Of a stretch of DNA of 64,000 bases, positions 5,917 to 14,612 are shown piece after piece. The notes beneath the pieces were generated by a model that ran no database searches, was not told the DNA's origin, and was given only the letters and a program-made list of their open reading frames with translations. Origin of the DNA: Flavobacteriales bacterium. Its GTDB lineage: Bacteria; Bacteroidota; Bacteroidia; Flavobacteriales_F; PHOS-HE28. Location of the stretch: NCBI GenBank assembly GCA_016699575.1, contig CP064979.1, positions 3,162,001 through 3,226,000 of the forward strand, read 5' to 3'. A program made the translations under genes and the position numbers. The first letter of the stretch is position 1. Each line of letters opens with the position of its first letter.

Positions 5917-7155
5917 TCAGGTAAGTTGTTCGAGGGCGATCTCGAAGGCGCGTTGCGTAATGCCGGTCTTTTCAGGTCCGCGCTCGTGCACCTTGTCCAG
6001 TGCGTTGCCGATGGTCCGGCTCACATCGGCGAAGATGGCCTGGTCGGTGAGCACGGCGCCGTCCAACATGCAGTAGGCGAACACGCGCGCCATGCCGCAG
6101 TTGGCGATGAAGTCCGGGATGACGGCCACGTTGTTGTCCGCATGCTCGGCAATGGGGCCGTAGAAGATCTCCTTGTCGGCAAAGGGTACGTTGGCACCAC
6201 TTCCGATCACTTCCAGACCAGCGGCCTTCATGCGGTCCACTTGTTCGCCGGTGACGAGCCGGCTGGCCGCGCATGGGATGAAGATGTCCGTCGGGATGTC
6301 CCAGATGAGCCGCTCCACCTCGTCGAAGGGCCGCACGCCGTTCGCTGTAAGTGTGTTCTCTTCCTTGTTGATGAAGAGGTCGTGCACTTGCTGCTGTCCG
6401 AGCCCGTCCGTGCTGATGATGCCGCCCTTGCGGTCCAGGATGCCCACGATGCTGACGCCCATACGGCTTAGGTAGTAGGCGGCAGCGCTGGCCACGTTGC
6501 CCCAGCCTTGCACGATGGCGCGCTTGCCCTGTGGCTTGCCACCCCAGATGCGGTAGTAATGGCGCACGCTTTCGGCCACTCCGTAGCCCGTGATCATATC
6601 GGCCACGGCGTACTGCCCGATCATCGGCGTGAAGGCGGGGTCTTCGATCATTTTGCTCACACCGCTGCGCAACTGTCCGAGCTGGCGCACCTTAGCCCCT
6701 TGGTTCGGCGCATGATGGCCGTTCACCACACCTTCCTGTGGGTGCCACAGGCCGTAGTGCTCCGTCATCGGGATCACCTCGTGCAGTTCGTCCACGTTGA
6801 GGTCGCCGCCGGTGCCGTAGTAGGTCTTCAACAAGGGGATCACAGCGCGGTACCAACGGCGCAGCACATCGCGTTTGCGCGGGTCCTGCGGGTCGAAGTC
6901 AATGCCGCTCTTGGCACCACCGATCGGCGGGCCGCTCACGGTGAACTTGACCTCCATGGTCTTGGCAAGGCTTTCCACCTCGCGACGGTCGAGCCCCTTG
7001 CGCATGCGCGTGCCGCCACCGGCTGCACCACCGCGCAGGCTGTTGATCACCACCCAACCCTTGGCGCCGGTGGGCGGGTCGTTCCATTCGAACACGATCT
7101 CAGGGCTGCGCTGCTCGAACACCTTCAACAATTCCTTCATCGCGCTGCTCGTCAT
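5917..7155 (-). CDS. Glu/Leu/Phe/Val dehydrogenase
   Basis: About 412 residues. It oxidatively deaminates an amino acid with NAD(P). The N-terminal domain carries the substrate-site motif PIGGAKSGIDFDP, with the catalytic Lys. The Rossmann domain has the dinucleotide loop VQGWGNVASAAAYYLS, and ANCGMARVFAYCML lies near the C-terminus. The open frame reaches back to 7287, but that part overlaps anmK in another frame. A TACTTTCG box at 7178-7185 places transcription start near 7170, so I start at the ATG at 7155 (7140 is also possible). The family members in Bacteroidota split between glutamate and leucine dehydrogenases, and I cannot choose. Confidence 0.9.
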   Translation of the reverse strand: MTSSAMKELLKVFEQRSPEIVFEWNDPPTGAKGWVVINSLRGGAAGGGTRMRKGLDRREVESLAKTMEVKFTVSGPPIGGAKSGIDFDPQDPRKRDVLRRWYRAVIPLLKTYYGTGGDLNVDELHEVIPMTEHYGLWHPQEGVVNGHHAPNQGAKVRQLGQLRSGVSKMIEDPAFTPMIGQYAVADMITGYGVAESVRHYYRIWGGKPQGKRAIVQGWGNVASAAAYYLSRMGVSIVGILDRKGGIISTDGLGQQQVHDLFINKEENTLTANGVRPFDEVERLIWDIPTDIFIPCAASRLVTGEQVDRMKAAGLEVIGSGANVPFADKEIFYGPIAEHADNNVAVIPDFIANCGMARVFAYCMLDGAVLTDQAIFADVSRTIGNALDKVHERGPEKTGITQRAFEIALEQLT

Positions 7156-7177
7156 ACTAACCGCTTCTGGCATTGGG

Positions 7178-7185
7178 CGAAAGTA
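7178..7185 (-). promoter_or_regulatory. -7 box for the amino-acid dehydrogenase (TACTTTCG)
   Basis: TACTTTCG lies 23 bases before the ATG at 7155 and matches TAnnTTTG at seven of eight positions. It argues against the long N-terminal extension of the open frame. Confidence 0.5.
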
Positions 7186-7240
7186 CCCGCAGCCCAAAGC
7201 ATGGCCGGGCACCGTTCGACCAGTTTCTACTGACAGCCTG

Positions 7241-8296
7241 TTAATTGGGCAGGTACACCGCGCCGCCAATACTGTCGCGCTCGGCACCGGTTACGCTACA
7301 GAGCGTGTTCACCTCACCCTTCCAGCGCAGCACGCCGAGCAGTGCGAACACGAGGGCCTCCTTGAAGTTGATCGTCAGCGTGTCCGGAACGATGATCTCT
7401 GTGGTCGTCAACGCTCGTAGCCGCTCCATCAAGAAGCTATTGTGCGCACCACCACCGGTCACCAGCACCCGCCCGGCAATGCGCTTGTCCAAATGCCGCA
7501 CGATCTGTTCCGCCATGTGCTCAACGCAGGTGCGCATCCGATCGGCAAGCGGCACGGTGGTGCTCTCGATCAATGGCAGCATGTCCACCTCGAAATGTTC
7601 CCGGCCCAGCGAACGTGGGGTCTGTTTTTGCAGGAAGGGGAGGTCGTGCAAGCGCTGAAGCAGTTCGTTGTCCACTGTGCCGGAACGCGCGATCGCACCA
7701 TCGTTGTCAAATGACTTGCCCGCTTCGGATGCCAGCGCGTTCAGCGCCTGGTTGCACGTGCAGATGTCATAGCCCGTCGCGCCAGTACTGCCATGGAACG
7801 ATACATTGGCAATACCACCGAGGTTGATGAACGCATCGTATCCGGGGAACAACAACCGCTCGCCCAGTGGAACAAGCGGAGCACCCTGCCCACCCAGCGC
7901 AATGTCCTTGGTGCGGAAGTCCACAACGGTGGGAATGCCGGTGATGGCTGCGATCTGTGCGCCGCATCCGATCTGTGTGGTGAAGCCGGTCGGCCCTGGT
8001 TGATGGAAAATGGTGTGGCCGTGCGAAGCGATGAGGTCTGCCGGACCGCGCGCCGCCATGAAGGACTTCACCGATCCTCCGATGAACGCACCCAGGTCGC
8101 GGTGCATGCGCGACAGGTCGAAGGCCGAAGCCGAGGAGGCGTTCAGCAATCGATCATGCCAAGCACTGTCGAACGGCACGGTGGTGGCTTTCTCGATCCA
8201 GTAGGTCCAGCGCTTATCGACGCCCGCGAAACCGCACAAGGCAATATCGATCCCATCAAGAGAGCTTCCGCTCATGACGCCGATCGCTTTGATCAT
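7241..8296 (-). CDS. anmK: Anhydro-N-acetylmuramic acid kinase
   Basis: 351 residues, normal for AnmK, which opens and phosphorylates 1,6-anhydro-MurNAc during peptidoglycan recycling. The N-terminus has the family motif GVMSGSSLDGIDIA. FRTKDIALGGQGAPLVPLGE (the ATP/sugar site) lies in the middle, and LVTGGGAHNSFLMERL, the actin-fold adenosine motif, is near the C-terminus. An ATG 12 bases further upstream (8308) is possible, but the TAGTTTCG box at 8313-8320 would leave it almost leaderless, so I prefer MIKAIGVMSG. It stands as a single gene between the dehydrogenase and the OstA-like gene, all on the minus strand. Confidence 0.92.
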   Translation of the reverse strand: MIKAIGVMSGSSLDGIDIALCGFAGVDKRWTYWIEKATTVPFDSAWHDRLLNASSASAFDLSRMHRDLGAFIGGSVKSFMAARGPADLIASHGHTIFHQPGPTGFTTQIGCGAQIAAITGIPTVVDFRTKDIALGGQGAPLVPLGERLLFPGYDAFINLGGIANVSFHGSTGATGYDICTCNQALNALASEAGKSFDNDGAIARSGTVDNELLQRLHDLPFLQKQTPRSLGREHFEVDMLPLIESTTVPLADRMRTCVEHMAEQIVRHLDKRIAGRVLVTGGGAHNSFLMERLRALTTTEIIVPDTLTINFKEALVFALLGVLRWKGEVNTLCSVTGAERDSIGGAVYLPN

Positions 8297-8312
8297 GGAG
8301 GTAGGCATGCGA

Positions 8313-8320
8313 CGAAACTA
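8313..8320 (-). promoter_or_regulatory. -7 box for anmK (TAGTTTCG)
   Basis: TAGTTTCG lies 16 bases before the ATG at 8296, in the short gap after the OstA-like gene. It matches the recurring TAnnTTCG element of this window. Confidence 0.45.
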
Positions 8321-8331
8321 CCGGACGGCCA

Positions 8332-9897
8332 TCAGTGCGCGAAGATCCCTGCGCGGTCCAGTGGCCTGCGGTGGGCATGCCATTGGAAACCGGGCAAACG
8401 CTGCTCGTCCGTGGGTGCTTTACCGATCGGCCAGAAGACAGCGTCGGGCCGCGTAATGAAGCTCACCGTATGCACCGTGGCTTCTCCGGAGCTGTCCGCT
8501 GCAATGGCCACATCAATACGGCTGCAGTCGGCGGTGTTCATGCCCATGATGCGCTCCACGCTGTCCTTGGTCTCCTTGGCGAAGTAGATGGTGCGGCTGT
8601 TGCCTTCGGCCACTACGGTGCGCAGTTCATTGTCGTGGAAGAAGCCCGTGATGGTGGTGCCTACCACCTGGTCGAAGTGCGTGCTGTCCGCCATGGACGC
8701 CATGAAGCCGTTGCCACGCACAAAAAGCCGGTGCGCGCTGCCGTTGGCCATCAGGATGCGCACGCTATCCCCTGTGATCTGATCGTTGCCGCTCCATAGC
8801 ACCGGCTCGCTGAACAGATGGATCGTACTGTCGGCCTCGCCGTATACCAAACTGTCGCATACCCCCTGAAGGTCGCTCTTGAAAAAGCGCACGCCGTGAA
8901 AGGCCCGGATGGTGCGTTTGTCCAGCACCGTGTCCGAAGTCGCGAACAGCGAATCGCCATGGAGGAACAGCGAATCGCCGCCGACCAGCATCACCAGTTC
9001 CGCACGGCCGGTGACGATGCTCTTGTCGCGCACTTCGTCGTACCAGGCACGGTCGCCGCGCACCACCATGTCGTTGATGGTATCGATGATGGCCACGTTG
9101 CCGAACGCCTCGCCGATGCCGGTGCGCTGGTCGTAGCGGATGCTGTCGCCTGCGATCTCCTGGTCCTTGCCCACGATGCGCGCGCCCTTGCCGAAGCGGG
9201 CCTGGTCCTTGCGCGTGTCGTACCAGCCCTCGTTGCAGCGCACGGTGCTCCCGTCGCGCTGCGCGATGGTGGTGGGCCCGAAGAACCGTGCGATGCCCGT
9301 TGCGGTTTCGTAACGCAGGGTGTCGCTCTGGATGGTGCGCTGCGGATGCACCAACGACACACTATCGCTGAAGAGGAAGGCCCGCTCCGCGGCCATGTAC
9401 ACCCCGCGCCCGCTGGTGAGTGTGTTGTTCTCCTTCCGGCTCACGATGGTGCCGCCGTTCGCGTACACCGCCACGCGCGAGCGCAGGTCGTACACCAGGG
9501 CATCGGTCGTGAGCTGCATGTCAGGGTTGGTGAGCGTGACGCCGGAATTGTCATGCCGGGCTTGACCCGGCATCGCGCCCTTACCCGAGATGGATGCCCG
9601 CCGGTCTTTTCCGACGTAGTCCAGACGGTGCCCCGTGATGCGTAGCGTATCGCCTTGGGTGATGGCCACCCGCCCGAAGGCCTTCACGCTCTGGTCCTCA
9701 TAGAGGTACGCACTGTCGCAGGTCATGATGGCCCCGGCATGGCGGAAGCGCGCATTACCGATGAGCCGCTGGGCGCCCGGTGCCAGGCTATCGTCGTACA
9801 CCAGCTTGTCCACGCTCAGGATCTCGATGCGGTCCTCTTGGCCTGTAGCGCAGATAGCCAACAGGAGCGGTAGCAACGTGAAAGAGCGCAGGTTCAT
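8332..9897 (-). CDS. OstA/LptA-like LPS-transport family protein
   Basis: About 521 residues with a Sec signal (MNLRSFTLLPLLLAICATGQ). It is built from repeated beta-jellyroll strands of the OstA/LptA type: repeats such as GNARFRHAGAIMTCDSAYLY, TQGDTLRITGHRLDYVG and MVVRGDRAWYDEV place alternating D/G and aromatic residues in a regular ladder. The family forms the periplasmic bridge that carries LPS to the outer membrane. The open frame runs about 95 codons further upstream, but that part has no family character, and the signal peptide fixes the start at the ATG at 9897. Around residues 107-116 the frame reads through a palindromic repeat giving AMPGQARHDN (see separate entry). It lies just upstream of anmK. 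Confidence 0.82.
   Translation of the reverse strand: MNLRSFTLLPLLLAICATGQEDRIEILSVDKLVYDDSLAPGAQRLIGNARFRHAGAIMTCDSAYLYEDQSVKAFGRVAITQGDTLRITGHRLDYVGKDRRASISGKGAMPGQARHDNSGVTLTNPDMQLTTDALVYDLRSRVAVYANGGTIVSRKENNTLTSGRGVYMAAERAFLFSDSVSLVHPQRTIQSDTLRYETATGIARFFGPTTIAQRDGSTVRCNEGWYDTRKDQARFGKGARIVGKDQEIAGDSIRYDQRTGIGEAFGNVAIIDTINDMVVRGDRAWYDEVRDKSIVTGRAELVMLVGGDSLFLHGDSLFATSDTVLDKRTIRAFHGVRFFKSDLQGVCDSLVYGEADSTIHLFSEPVLWSGNDQITGDSVRILMANGSAHRLFVRGNGFMASMADSTHFDQVVGTTITGFFHDNELRTVVAEGNSRTIYFAKETKDSVERIMGMNTADCSRIDVAIAADSSGEATVHTVSFITRPDAVFWPIGKAPTDEQRLPGFQWHAHRRPLDRAGIFAH
9549..9574. repeat. In-frame palindromic repeat inside the OstA-like gene
   Basis: TCATGCCGGG-CTTGA-CCCGGCATC is a near-perfect palindrome read in frame on the minus strand as AMPGQARHDN. 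The same palindrome family is scattered in many proteobacterial genomes, where it is known to insert in intergenic regions and genes. The flanking residues (ISGKG and SGVTL) resume the jellyroll pattern. Confidence 0.75.
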
Positions 9898-9992
9898 CTT
9901 CCTGATGCGGTCGGATGAGCACCTTGGCAATAGCCATGCCCGCGAAACAAGCATCGCATCATAAAGCACTCGGTCAAATGATCTGCTGCGCA

Positions 9993-10367
9993 TCACGGCT
10001 GGAACATCCAGATATCCAGATCCTCTTTCGCGCGGTAGAGCTTCTTGTCGGCGGTCACCAGGGGTGCCCCTAGTTCCAAGGCGGTGGCAGCAATGATGGC
10101 GTCGGGCAGTTTGAACTTGTACTTCCTGCGCAGGTGTATCGTTGATCGTTTGATCCCGGGATTCACCCCTTGGATAATGCAATCAGCAAGCAGGCGGCGC
10201 ACATGTATGTTGTCGGCAGGTGCGATGCCCGGGAAAATGAACAGTTCGATCTCAGTGGCGAAGGACACATTTAGGTCCATACCGGCAACCACGTTGCCAA
10301 GTCCTTGGTTCCCTGTCAACAGAAGGACTGCAACGCTGGTGTCGATAACCAGGCTCTCACTCGCCAT
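9993..10367 (-). CDS. PIN-domain RNase (VapC-like toxin)
   Basis: 124 residues, one PIN domain. The acidic metal ligands are visible: Asp in LVIDTSVAVLLL near the N-terminus, Glu in FATEIELFIF, Asp in LPDAIIAATALEL and Asp in LVTADKKLY. PIN toxins cut RNA, often tRNA or rRNA. Its ATG overlaps the last codons of a 52-residue basic protein in the other frame, which is the usual antitoxin position. The nearby gene order shows no integrase, so this looks like a chromosomal toxin-antitoxin pair. Confidence 0.82.
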   Translation of the reverse strand: MASESLVIDTSVAVLLLTGNQGLGNVVAGMDLNVSFATEIELFIFPGIAPADNIHVRRLLADCIIQGVNPGIKRSTIHLRRKYKFKLPDAIIAATALELGAPLVTADKKLYRAKEDLDIWMFQP

Positions 10368-10515
10368 CTCGCAGCTTTCGCTGGACTTTCACCGGGTCCA
10401 ACTTGTATTCGAGAACTCCAGCGTGCTTGGTCGGGTCGAAGCCGCTGCGCTTACGCCGCACCTTCAAGCGCTTTGTTTGAACTGCGGTGAGCCGTTTTTT
10501 GATGATCGTACCCAT
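10357..10515 (-). CDS. Small basic protein, candidate antitoxin of the PIN toxin
   Basis: 52 residues from an ATG at 10515 to a TGA at 10357, overlapping the start of the PIN gene by 11 bases. Lys and Arg dominate the first half (IIKKRLTAVQTKRLKVRRKR), and the second half (HAGVLEYKLDPVKVQRKLRD) could be the toxin-binding part. I recognise no AbrB, RHH or Phd fold by eye, so the antitoxin role rests on gene order, overlap and the dedicated TACATTCG box just before the start. Confidence 0.6.
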   Translation of the reverse strand: MGTIIKKRLTAVQTKRLKVRRKRSGFDPTKHAGVLEYKLDPVKVQRKLRDGE

Positions 10516-10525
10516 GATGGCTTGG

Positions 10526-10533
10526 CGAATGTA
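10526..10533 (-). promoter_or_regulatory. -7 box for the toxin-antitoxin pair (TACATTCG)
   Basis: TACATTCG lies 11 bases before the ATG of the small basic protein, the same motif and spacing range as before other minus-strand genes here. Confidence 0.45.
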
Positions 10534-10636
10534 CCACGACCTTGATGCAGTTCAGAACTGATTCTCTCATACGGGTGTTTGAAAACTAGCCCGACAGCAA
10601 TGGCCGTTGGCGTCGGTCAATCCCATCTTCGCGCTC

Positions 10637-11038
10637 ATGGGCCGCACCTTCGATCATTTCTGGGAAGGCGTTTACCACGCTGCCATCGAGCGGCTGGTCC
10701 TGTTCCTTTTCCTCTTCGTGGTGCTGCTGGTTTGGGGATGGCTCAACAACCGCCGCTTCAAGACCAGTGAGCGCGGGAGCACCATGCCTTGGCTGCTGTT
10801 GCTGCTGGCATTCGCATTGGTTCTTGTGCTGCGGGCCTTTGGCGATGAACTCGTGCCGTCCATTTCCGTTGCGGCGGCACTGATGGTCGCGGGCTTCGTA
10901 GCGCGGGCGGTCAAGGAGCGCGATCTCTGGTTGCCGGGTGTCCTTCTGGCCACGCTGATGGGCATGGGCTTCATGCTCAGTACCCTGTTGGTGGCCTTGG
11001 TCGGTGCCCTTGTCCTCTTGTTCACAGCGCGCCGATGA
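10637..11038 (+). CDS. Small membrane protein of the CotH operon
   Basis: About 133 residues with four or five hydrophobic helices (RLVLFLFLFVVLLVWGWL, PWLLLLLAFALVLVLRAF, ISVAAALMVAGFVARAV, WLPGVLLATLMGMGFML and a last one ending in FTARR). I see no catalytic motif. The open frame can start at a TTG at 10607; the ATG at 10637 (MGRTFDHFWEGVYH) looks more natural. Its TGA overlaps the ATG of the CotH gene (ATGA), so the two are translationally coupled. Its position resembles the small membrane proteins (e.g. DUF4956) that travel with CotH and VTC genes elsewhere, but I see no direct similarity to DUF4956. Confidence 0.7.
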   Translation: MGRTFDHFWEGVYHAAIERLVLFLFLFVVLLVWGWLNNRRFKTSERGSTMPWLLLLLAFALVLVLRAFGDELVPSISVAAALMVAGFVARAVKERDLWLPGVLLATLMGMGFMLSTLLVALVGALVLLFTARR

Positions 11039-12645
11039 CCAAACGCTCGGACAACGGCATTTCCGTTTGGACAGCGTTGCTCGTTGGCGTTCTCGGCATC
11101 ATCGGGGTCGGCTTCCTGTGGTTCGGTGTGCACCGCGCCAGTGGTATGGCCGGGGCGGCGGCCCTCAACGTGCTGGCCGATGGCCTCTTGGAAAGTCCGG
11201 CGCCGCACCGCCTGCGCATTGTGGAGGTCGAGGTGGACCCGCATGACCTCGACAGCCTCCAGAGCAACCTGCCGTACAGTGGCACCGACTGGAAGAAGGC
11301 CCGCCTCATCGACAACGGCATCAGCTATCCGGCGGAGTTCCGCTATCGCGGCTACGGTGCGGTGCACCACATCGGGGAGAAGAAGTCGTTCCGGTTGAAG
11401 TTGAAGCGCAATAGCGCCTTTGCGCCCTATGAACGCGTGAATTTCCTCAACCCGAAGAGCTTCAACATGATCAACGTGCACATGTCGTACTGGATCGCGG
11501 CGCGCATGGGCGTGGCCGTGCCGTGGGACGACATGGTGTTCATGCGGCTCAACGGACAGGACCATGGCGTGATGCACGCGTGCGAGCAGGTGGACGCCGA
11601 TTACGAACGCAACCGCCGCATGGCCCCCGGCGATGTGCCCATGTTCAAGGGCGACTTCGCACCGACCAACGAGCGTGACACCGTGAAGCACGGGCTGCTG
11701 TGGAAGGATGCCGACCATTGGGAATTCCTCGGTGATGCCGACAGTACCGACGCACGGCGCAAGCTCGAAGGGCTCATCCACCTCATCAACGCGAAGGACA
11801 TGCCGTGGCAGCGGCGGCGTGATTCGTTGGAGAAGGTCATCGAGGTGGACGCCTTCCTGCGGTTCGCTGCAGCAATGAAGGTGCTGGAGACGCGCCACAT
11901 CGATAACTACCACAACCAATTGCTGGTGCTGAGCCCGCGTACCGCCAAGGTCTATCCCGTGCTGTGGGATCCCATCTTCAAGTTCGCCCCGGCCGATGAG
12001 CCGCTGTACCCGATGTACGACGCACTATCGTACTGGCTGTTGCACGACCCGGAATGGCGCTGGCAACGCGATCGCTACATCATGGAGGCCCTTGCGGCGC
12101 TGCACACCGACAGCGCCGCCTACCGCTACATGGACGACGTAGTCGCACGGATCGAACCCAGCGTGCATGCCGACCGCAACAAATACGGCGTGCTGAGCAT
12201 GGCCGGGCAGGACGTGGACCGCTACAGCGTGCTCCACTGGGCCTATTCCACCGAGCAACTGGGCAGGCAGATGCGCGAGCATTGGGCCGGTCTGCTGAAC
12301 GCGTTGCAGGAGAACACCATCGTGGCGAAGCGGGAAGGTGATTCGGTGACCATCACTGGCAGCGGTGTGCCGCCCGTGGAAGTCACGCTGGTCGGTGACT
12401 CGCTTCAAGTGGACCCCGGCAGCGCAGGCAAGGACTACCGCCTGCAGGTGCTGGAAGAGAGCGCTACGCAAGTGCGCGTGCGTCTGTTCCCGCTCACCGC
12501 CACCAACGTGAAAGGCAGCTTGTACAACGACAAGCAACGCTACGAACTGCAGCCGTGGAACGCCACGGTGCGCATCACCTCCGGCCGCTTGCGCGATGCA
12601 TCGGCCACAACCTGGTTCGCCCATGGCACGTCGACGCCGCGTTAG
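11035..12645 (+). CDS. CotH-family protein kinase-like protein, membrane-anchored
   Basis: 536 residues. An N-terminal membrane anchor (WTALLVGVLGIIGVGFLWFG) is followed by a CotH domain. YRGYGAVHHIGEKKSFRLKL corresponds to the family's R-x-RG...K-x-s-f/y-r-l-K strand. FNMINVHMSYWIAARMGVAV and NHG-like DHGVMHACEQVD follow, and the block LRFAAAMKVLETRHIDNYHN plus YPVLWDPIFKFA corresponds to the kinase-like H-x-DNY-N and D motifs. CotH proteins are atypical kinases that phosphorylate spore-coat or surface proteins. The C-terminal 150 residues are beta-rich and may be a separate domain. Middle gene of a three-gene plus-strand operon, overlapping both neighbours. Confidence 0.82.
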   Translation: MTKRSDNGISVWTALLVGVLGIIGVGFLWFGVHRASGMAGAAALNVLADGLLESPAPHRLRIVEVEVDPHDLDSLQSNLPYSGTDWKKARLIDNGISYPAEFRYRGYGAVHHIGEKKSFRLKLKRNSAFAPYERVNFLNPKSFNMINVHMSYWIAARMGVAVPWDDMVFMRLNGQDHGVMHACEQVDADYERNRRMAPGDVPMFKGDFAPTNERDTVKHGLLWKDADHWEFLGDADSTDARRKLEGLIHLINAKDMPWQRRRDSLEKVIEVDAFLRFAAAMKVLETRHIDNYHNQLLVLSPRTAKVYPVLWDPIFKFAPADEPLYPMYDALSYWLLHDPEWRWQRDRYIMEALAALHTDSAAYRYMDDVVARIEPSVHADRNKYGVLSMAGQDVDRYSVLHWAYSTEQLGRQMREHWAGLLNALQENTIVAKREGDSVTITGSGVPPVEVTLVGDSLQVDPGSAGKDYRLQVLEESATQVRVRLFPLTATNVKGSLYNDKQRYELQPWNATVRITSGRLRDASATTWFAHGTSTPR

Positions 12646-14587
12646 CGCGCTGTTCCGCTGGCTGGTCTGCTTCGGCCTGCCGGTGGGCGGGCTCTTCGCG
12701 TTGTTCAGCAGCGGGGCGCACCGCTCGGGACCGTGGCCGTTCGCTATTGGAGCCCATGAAGTGCAGGCCTATGCGAGCGTGTTCGATGTGCGCAAGAAGC
12801 CTACTGAGCGCGTGGACCCCGATGCATGGACGATCACCATCGGGCACCACACGGGAACGAAGAAGCGCAAGAAGTTGAGCGATGCCGACTGGCGCGCGGC
12901 ATGGTTCGTTGCAGAGGACTACCGCGACAGCATCGAAGTGCGGCGCCTTGCGGATGCCAACGGATGGGAACTGCGCTTCCCCAAGCAGCACTACTTCAAG
13001 GAGCAACGGCGCCTGTTGTTGCTCGCTGTGGATGATCGCACCACGCAAGTGGACGAGGCCACCGCACTTGCCAAGTCACTGGGGCTGCATGTGCCGGAGC
13101 GCACGCGTGTGACCGTCGAACTCGATGGTGCAAGGGCGGTGTTCGTCGCCGAGGAGAACTTCGACGATGTGTACTTGGACAAGCGCAGCTACGCTGATGC
13201 CGTGCTCTTCACACAAGGTTTCGGTTCGTTGCATCCGGAGCACTGGCGACCCGATGCCGATGGCGACTCAGCGCTCGCCGAGGAGATCCTCTTCAAGCAG
13301 GCGGCCATCATGCAGGGGAAGGGCGATGTTGGCACGCTCATCGACCTCGACGCCACCGCCGCATGGTTGGTGATGATGGAAGCCGAAGGCCGCCGTGAAG
13401 ACGTTCTGGACGAAGCCACGTTCGTGTTGGACCGCACGACCGGCCGTATCGCGCCGCTCTATACGCCGCGCAGGAGCAGTGCTGACTGGCAACAAGCCGG
13501 GACCCCCGTCGCGAACATCTTCCGCCGGTTGATGAATTTCGAAGGCTTCCAGGAACGGATGCAGAAGGTGCGGGACAAGGCGACCGCGAACGTGTCGTTC
13601 CCGAGCGGTACGGTTGCCAACCTCCAGAGGCCTGAGGGTTTGAACTGGCTCATGGGCGCACCGATGGTCGTGCCCTCGAACCCGGAGAGCGGCGGACCTG
13701 TCGCGGCTGCTGCGGTGGAGAGCTTGAAGGCTATTGCTGAACGCCTGGGCGGAACGGCCAGCGGCGACACGCTGCGTTTCGTGCGAGGCAAGTACCCGAT
13801 CACTGCGGATGTTACCACACCGCCGAACGCGGTGGTGATCCTGGAGAAAGGCACGCGCTGGTTCCTCGGCTCGGGTGTGGAGGTGGTGGTGAACGGCACC
13901 ATTACCATGAACGGCACCGGACCGAACCCCGTCTTCATCCGGCCTGCCGACGATGCACCGCACGGCGGCATGACCGTGAACGGCATCGAGGGCTCGCGCT
14001 GCGTCATCAACGGCTTGCAGATGAGCGGTGGCGGCAGCAGGGACGGCATGCTGGTGTTCCGCAACACCGATGTGCACATGGAGAAGAGCATCCTCAATGG
14101 TTCATCGAGCGCGCTGGTGAGCGCGCAGCGTGGCAACGTTGAGCTGGTCGGCTGTGCGTTCATGCGCACCGAGGGCGATGGTGTGCACCTGACCAACTGT
14201 AACGGCACCGTGGACGCCTGCAACTTCCAAGGAGCCAACGGTCAGCAGAAGGGCGATGGATTGGTGGCGGTGGGAGGGAAGGTCGTGGTGTCGAAGACGG
14301 TGTTCCGCAGTTTACCGGGCACGGGGCTCATCGCCAGTAGCAATGCCATTGTGGATGCCAACACCGTGGATGCGCTGGAGTGCGGTACCGGCTTCGCAGC
14401 GGTGGACGGAGCGCAGATCGGCTTGTCCCAAGTGACCATCAGCGGGAACAAGGTTGGCCTGCGCGCGTCGCGCACCCAACAGCACCGCAAAGGCGGCGCG
14501 TTCACGCTTGCAGGCTGCACGTTCAATGGCAACACCATGGAGCGCCAGGTCGACGAAGCCTCACGCGTGGTGGAACAGGCTGACTGA
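12623..14587 (+). CDS. Membrane-anchored protein with degenerate CotH-like N-half and beta-helix C-half
   Basis: 654 residues from the ATG at 12623 (MARRRRVSALFRW), which overlaps the end of the CotH gene by 23 bases. After a signal anchor (VCFGLPVGGLFALFSSG), residues up to about 350 resemble a divergent CotH scaffold (FVAEENFDDVYLDKRSYADA, DEATFVLDRTTGRIAPLY). I do not see the HxDNY kinase motif. The C-terminal half is a right-handed parallel beta-helix: repeated N/G-rich turns such as RCVINGLQMSGGGSRDGML, GNVELVGCAFMRTEGDG and TVDACNFQGANGQQKGDG. Such helices bind or cut polysaccharides or act as structural surface elements. The role is unknown and probably tied to the CotH kinase. Confidence 0.65.
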   Translation: MARRRRVSALFRWLVCFGLPVGGLFALFSSGAHRSGPWPFAIGAHEVQAYASVFDVRKKPTERVDPDAWTITIGHHTGTKKRKKLSDADWRAAWFVAEDYRDSIEVRRLADANGWELRFPKQHYFKEQRRLLLLAVDDRTTQVDEATALAKSLGLHVPERTRVTVELDGARAVFVAEENFDDVYLDKRSYADAVLFTQGFGSLHPEHWRPDADGDSALAEEILFKQAAIMQGKGDVGTLIDLDATAAWLVMMEAEGRREDVLDEATFVLDRTTGRIAPLYTPRRSSADWQQAGTPVANIFRRLMNFEGFQERMQKVRDKATANVSFPSGTVANLQRPEGLNWLMGAPMVVPSNPESGGPVAAAAVESLKAIAERLGGTASGDTLRFVRGKYPITADVTTPPNAVVILEKGTRWFLGSGVEVVVNGTITMNGTGPNPVFIRPADDAPHGGMTVNGIEGSRCVINGLQMSGGGSRDGMLVFRNTDVHMEKSILNGSSSALVSAQRGNVELVGCAFMRTEGDGVHLTNCNGTVDACNFQGANGQQKGDGLVAVGGKVVVSKTVFRSLPGTGLIASSNAIVDANTVDALECGTGFAAVDGAQIGLSQVTISGNKVGLRASRTQQHRKGGAFTLAGCTFNGNTMERQVDEASRVVEQAD

Positions 14588-14612
14588 GCCTGGGTGTATC
14601 ATCTTTTACTAC

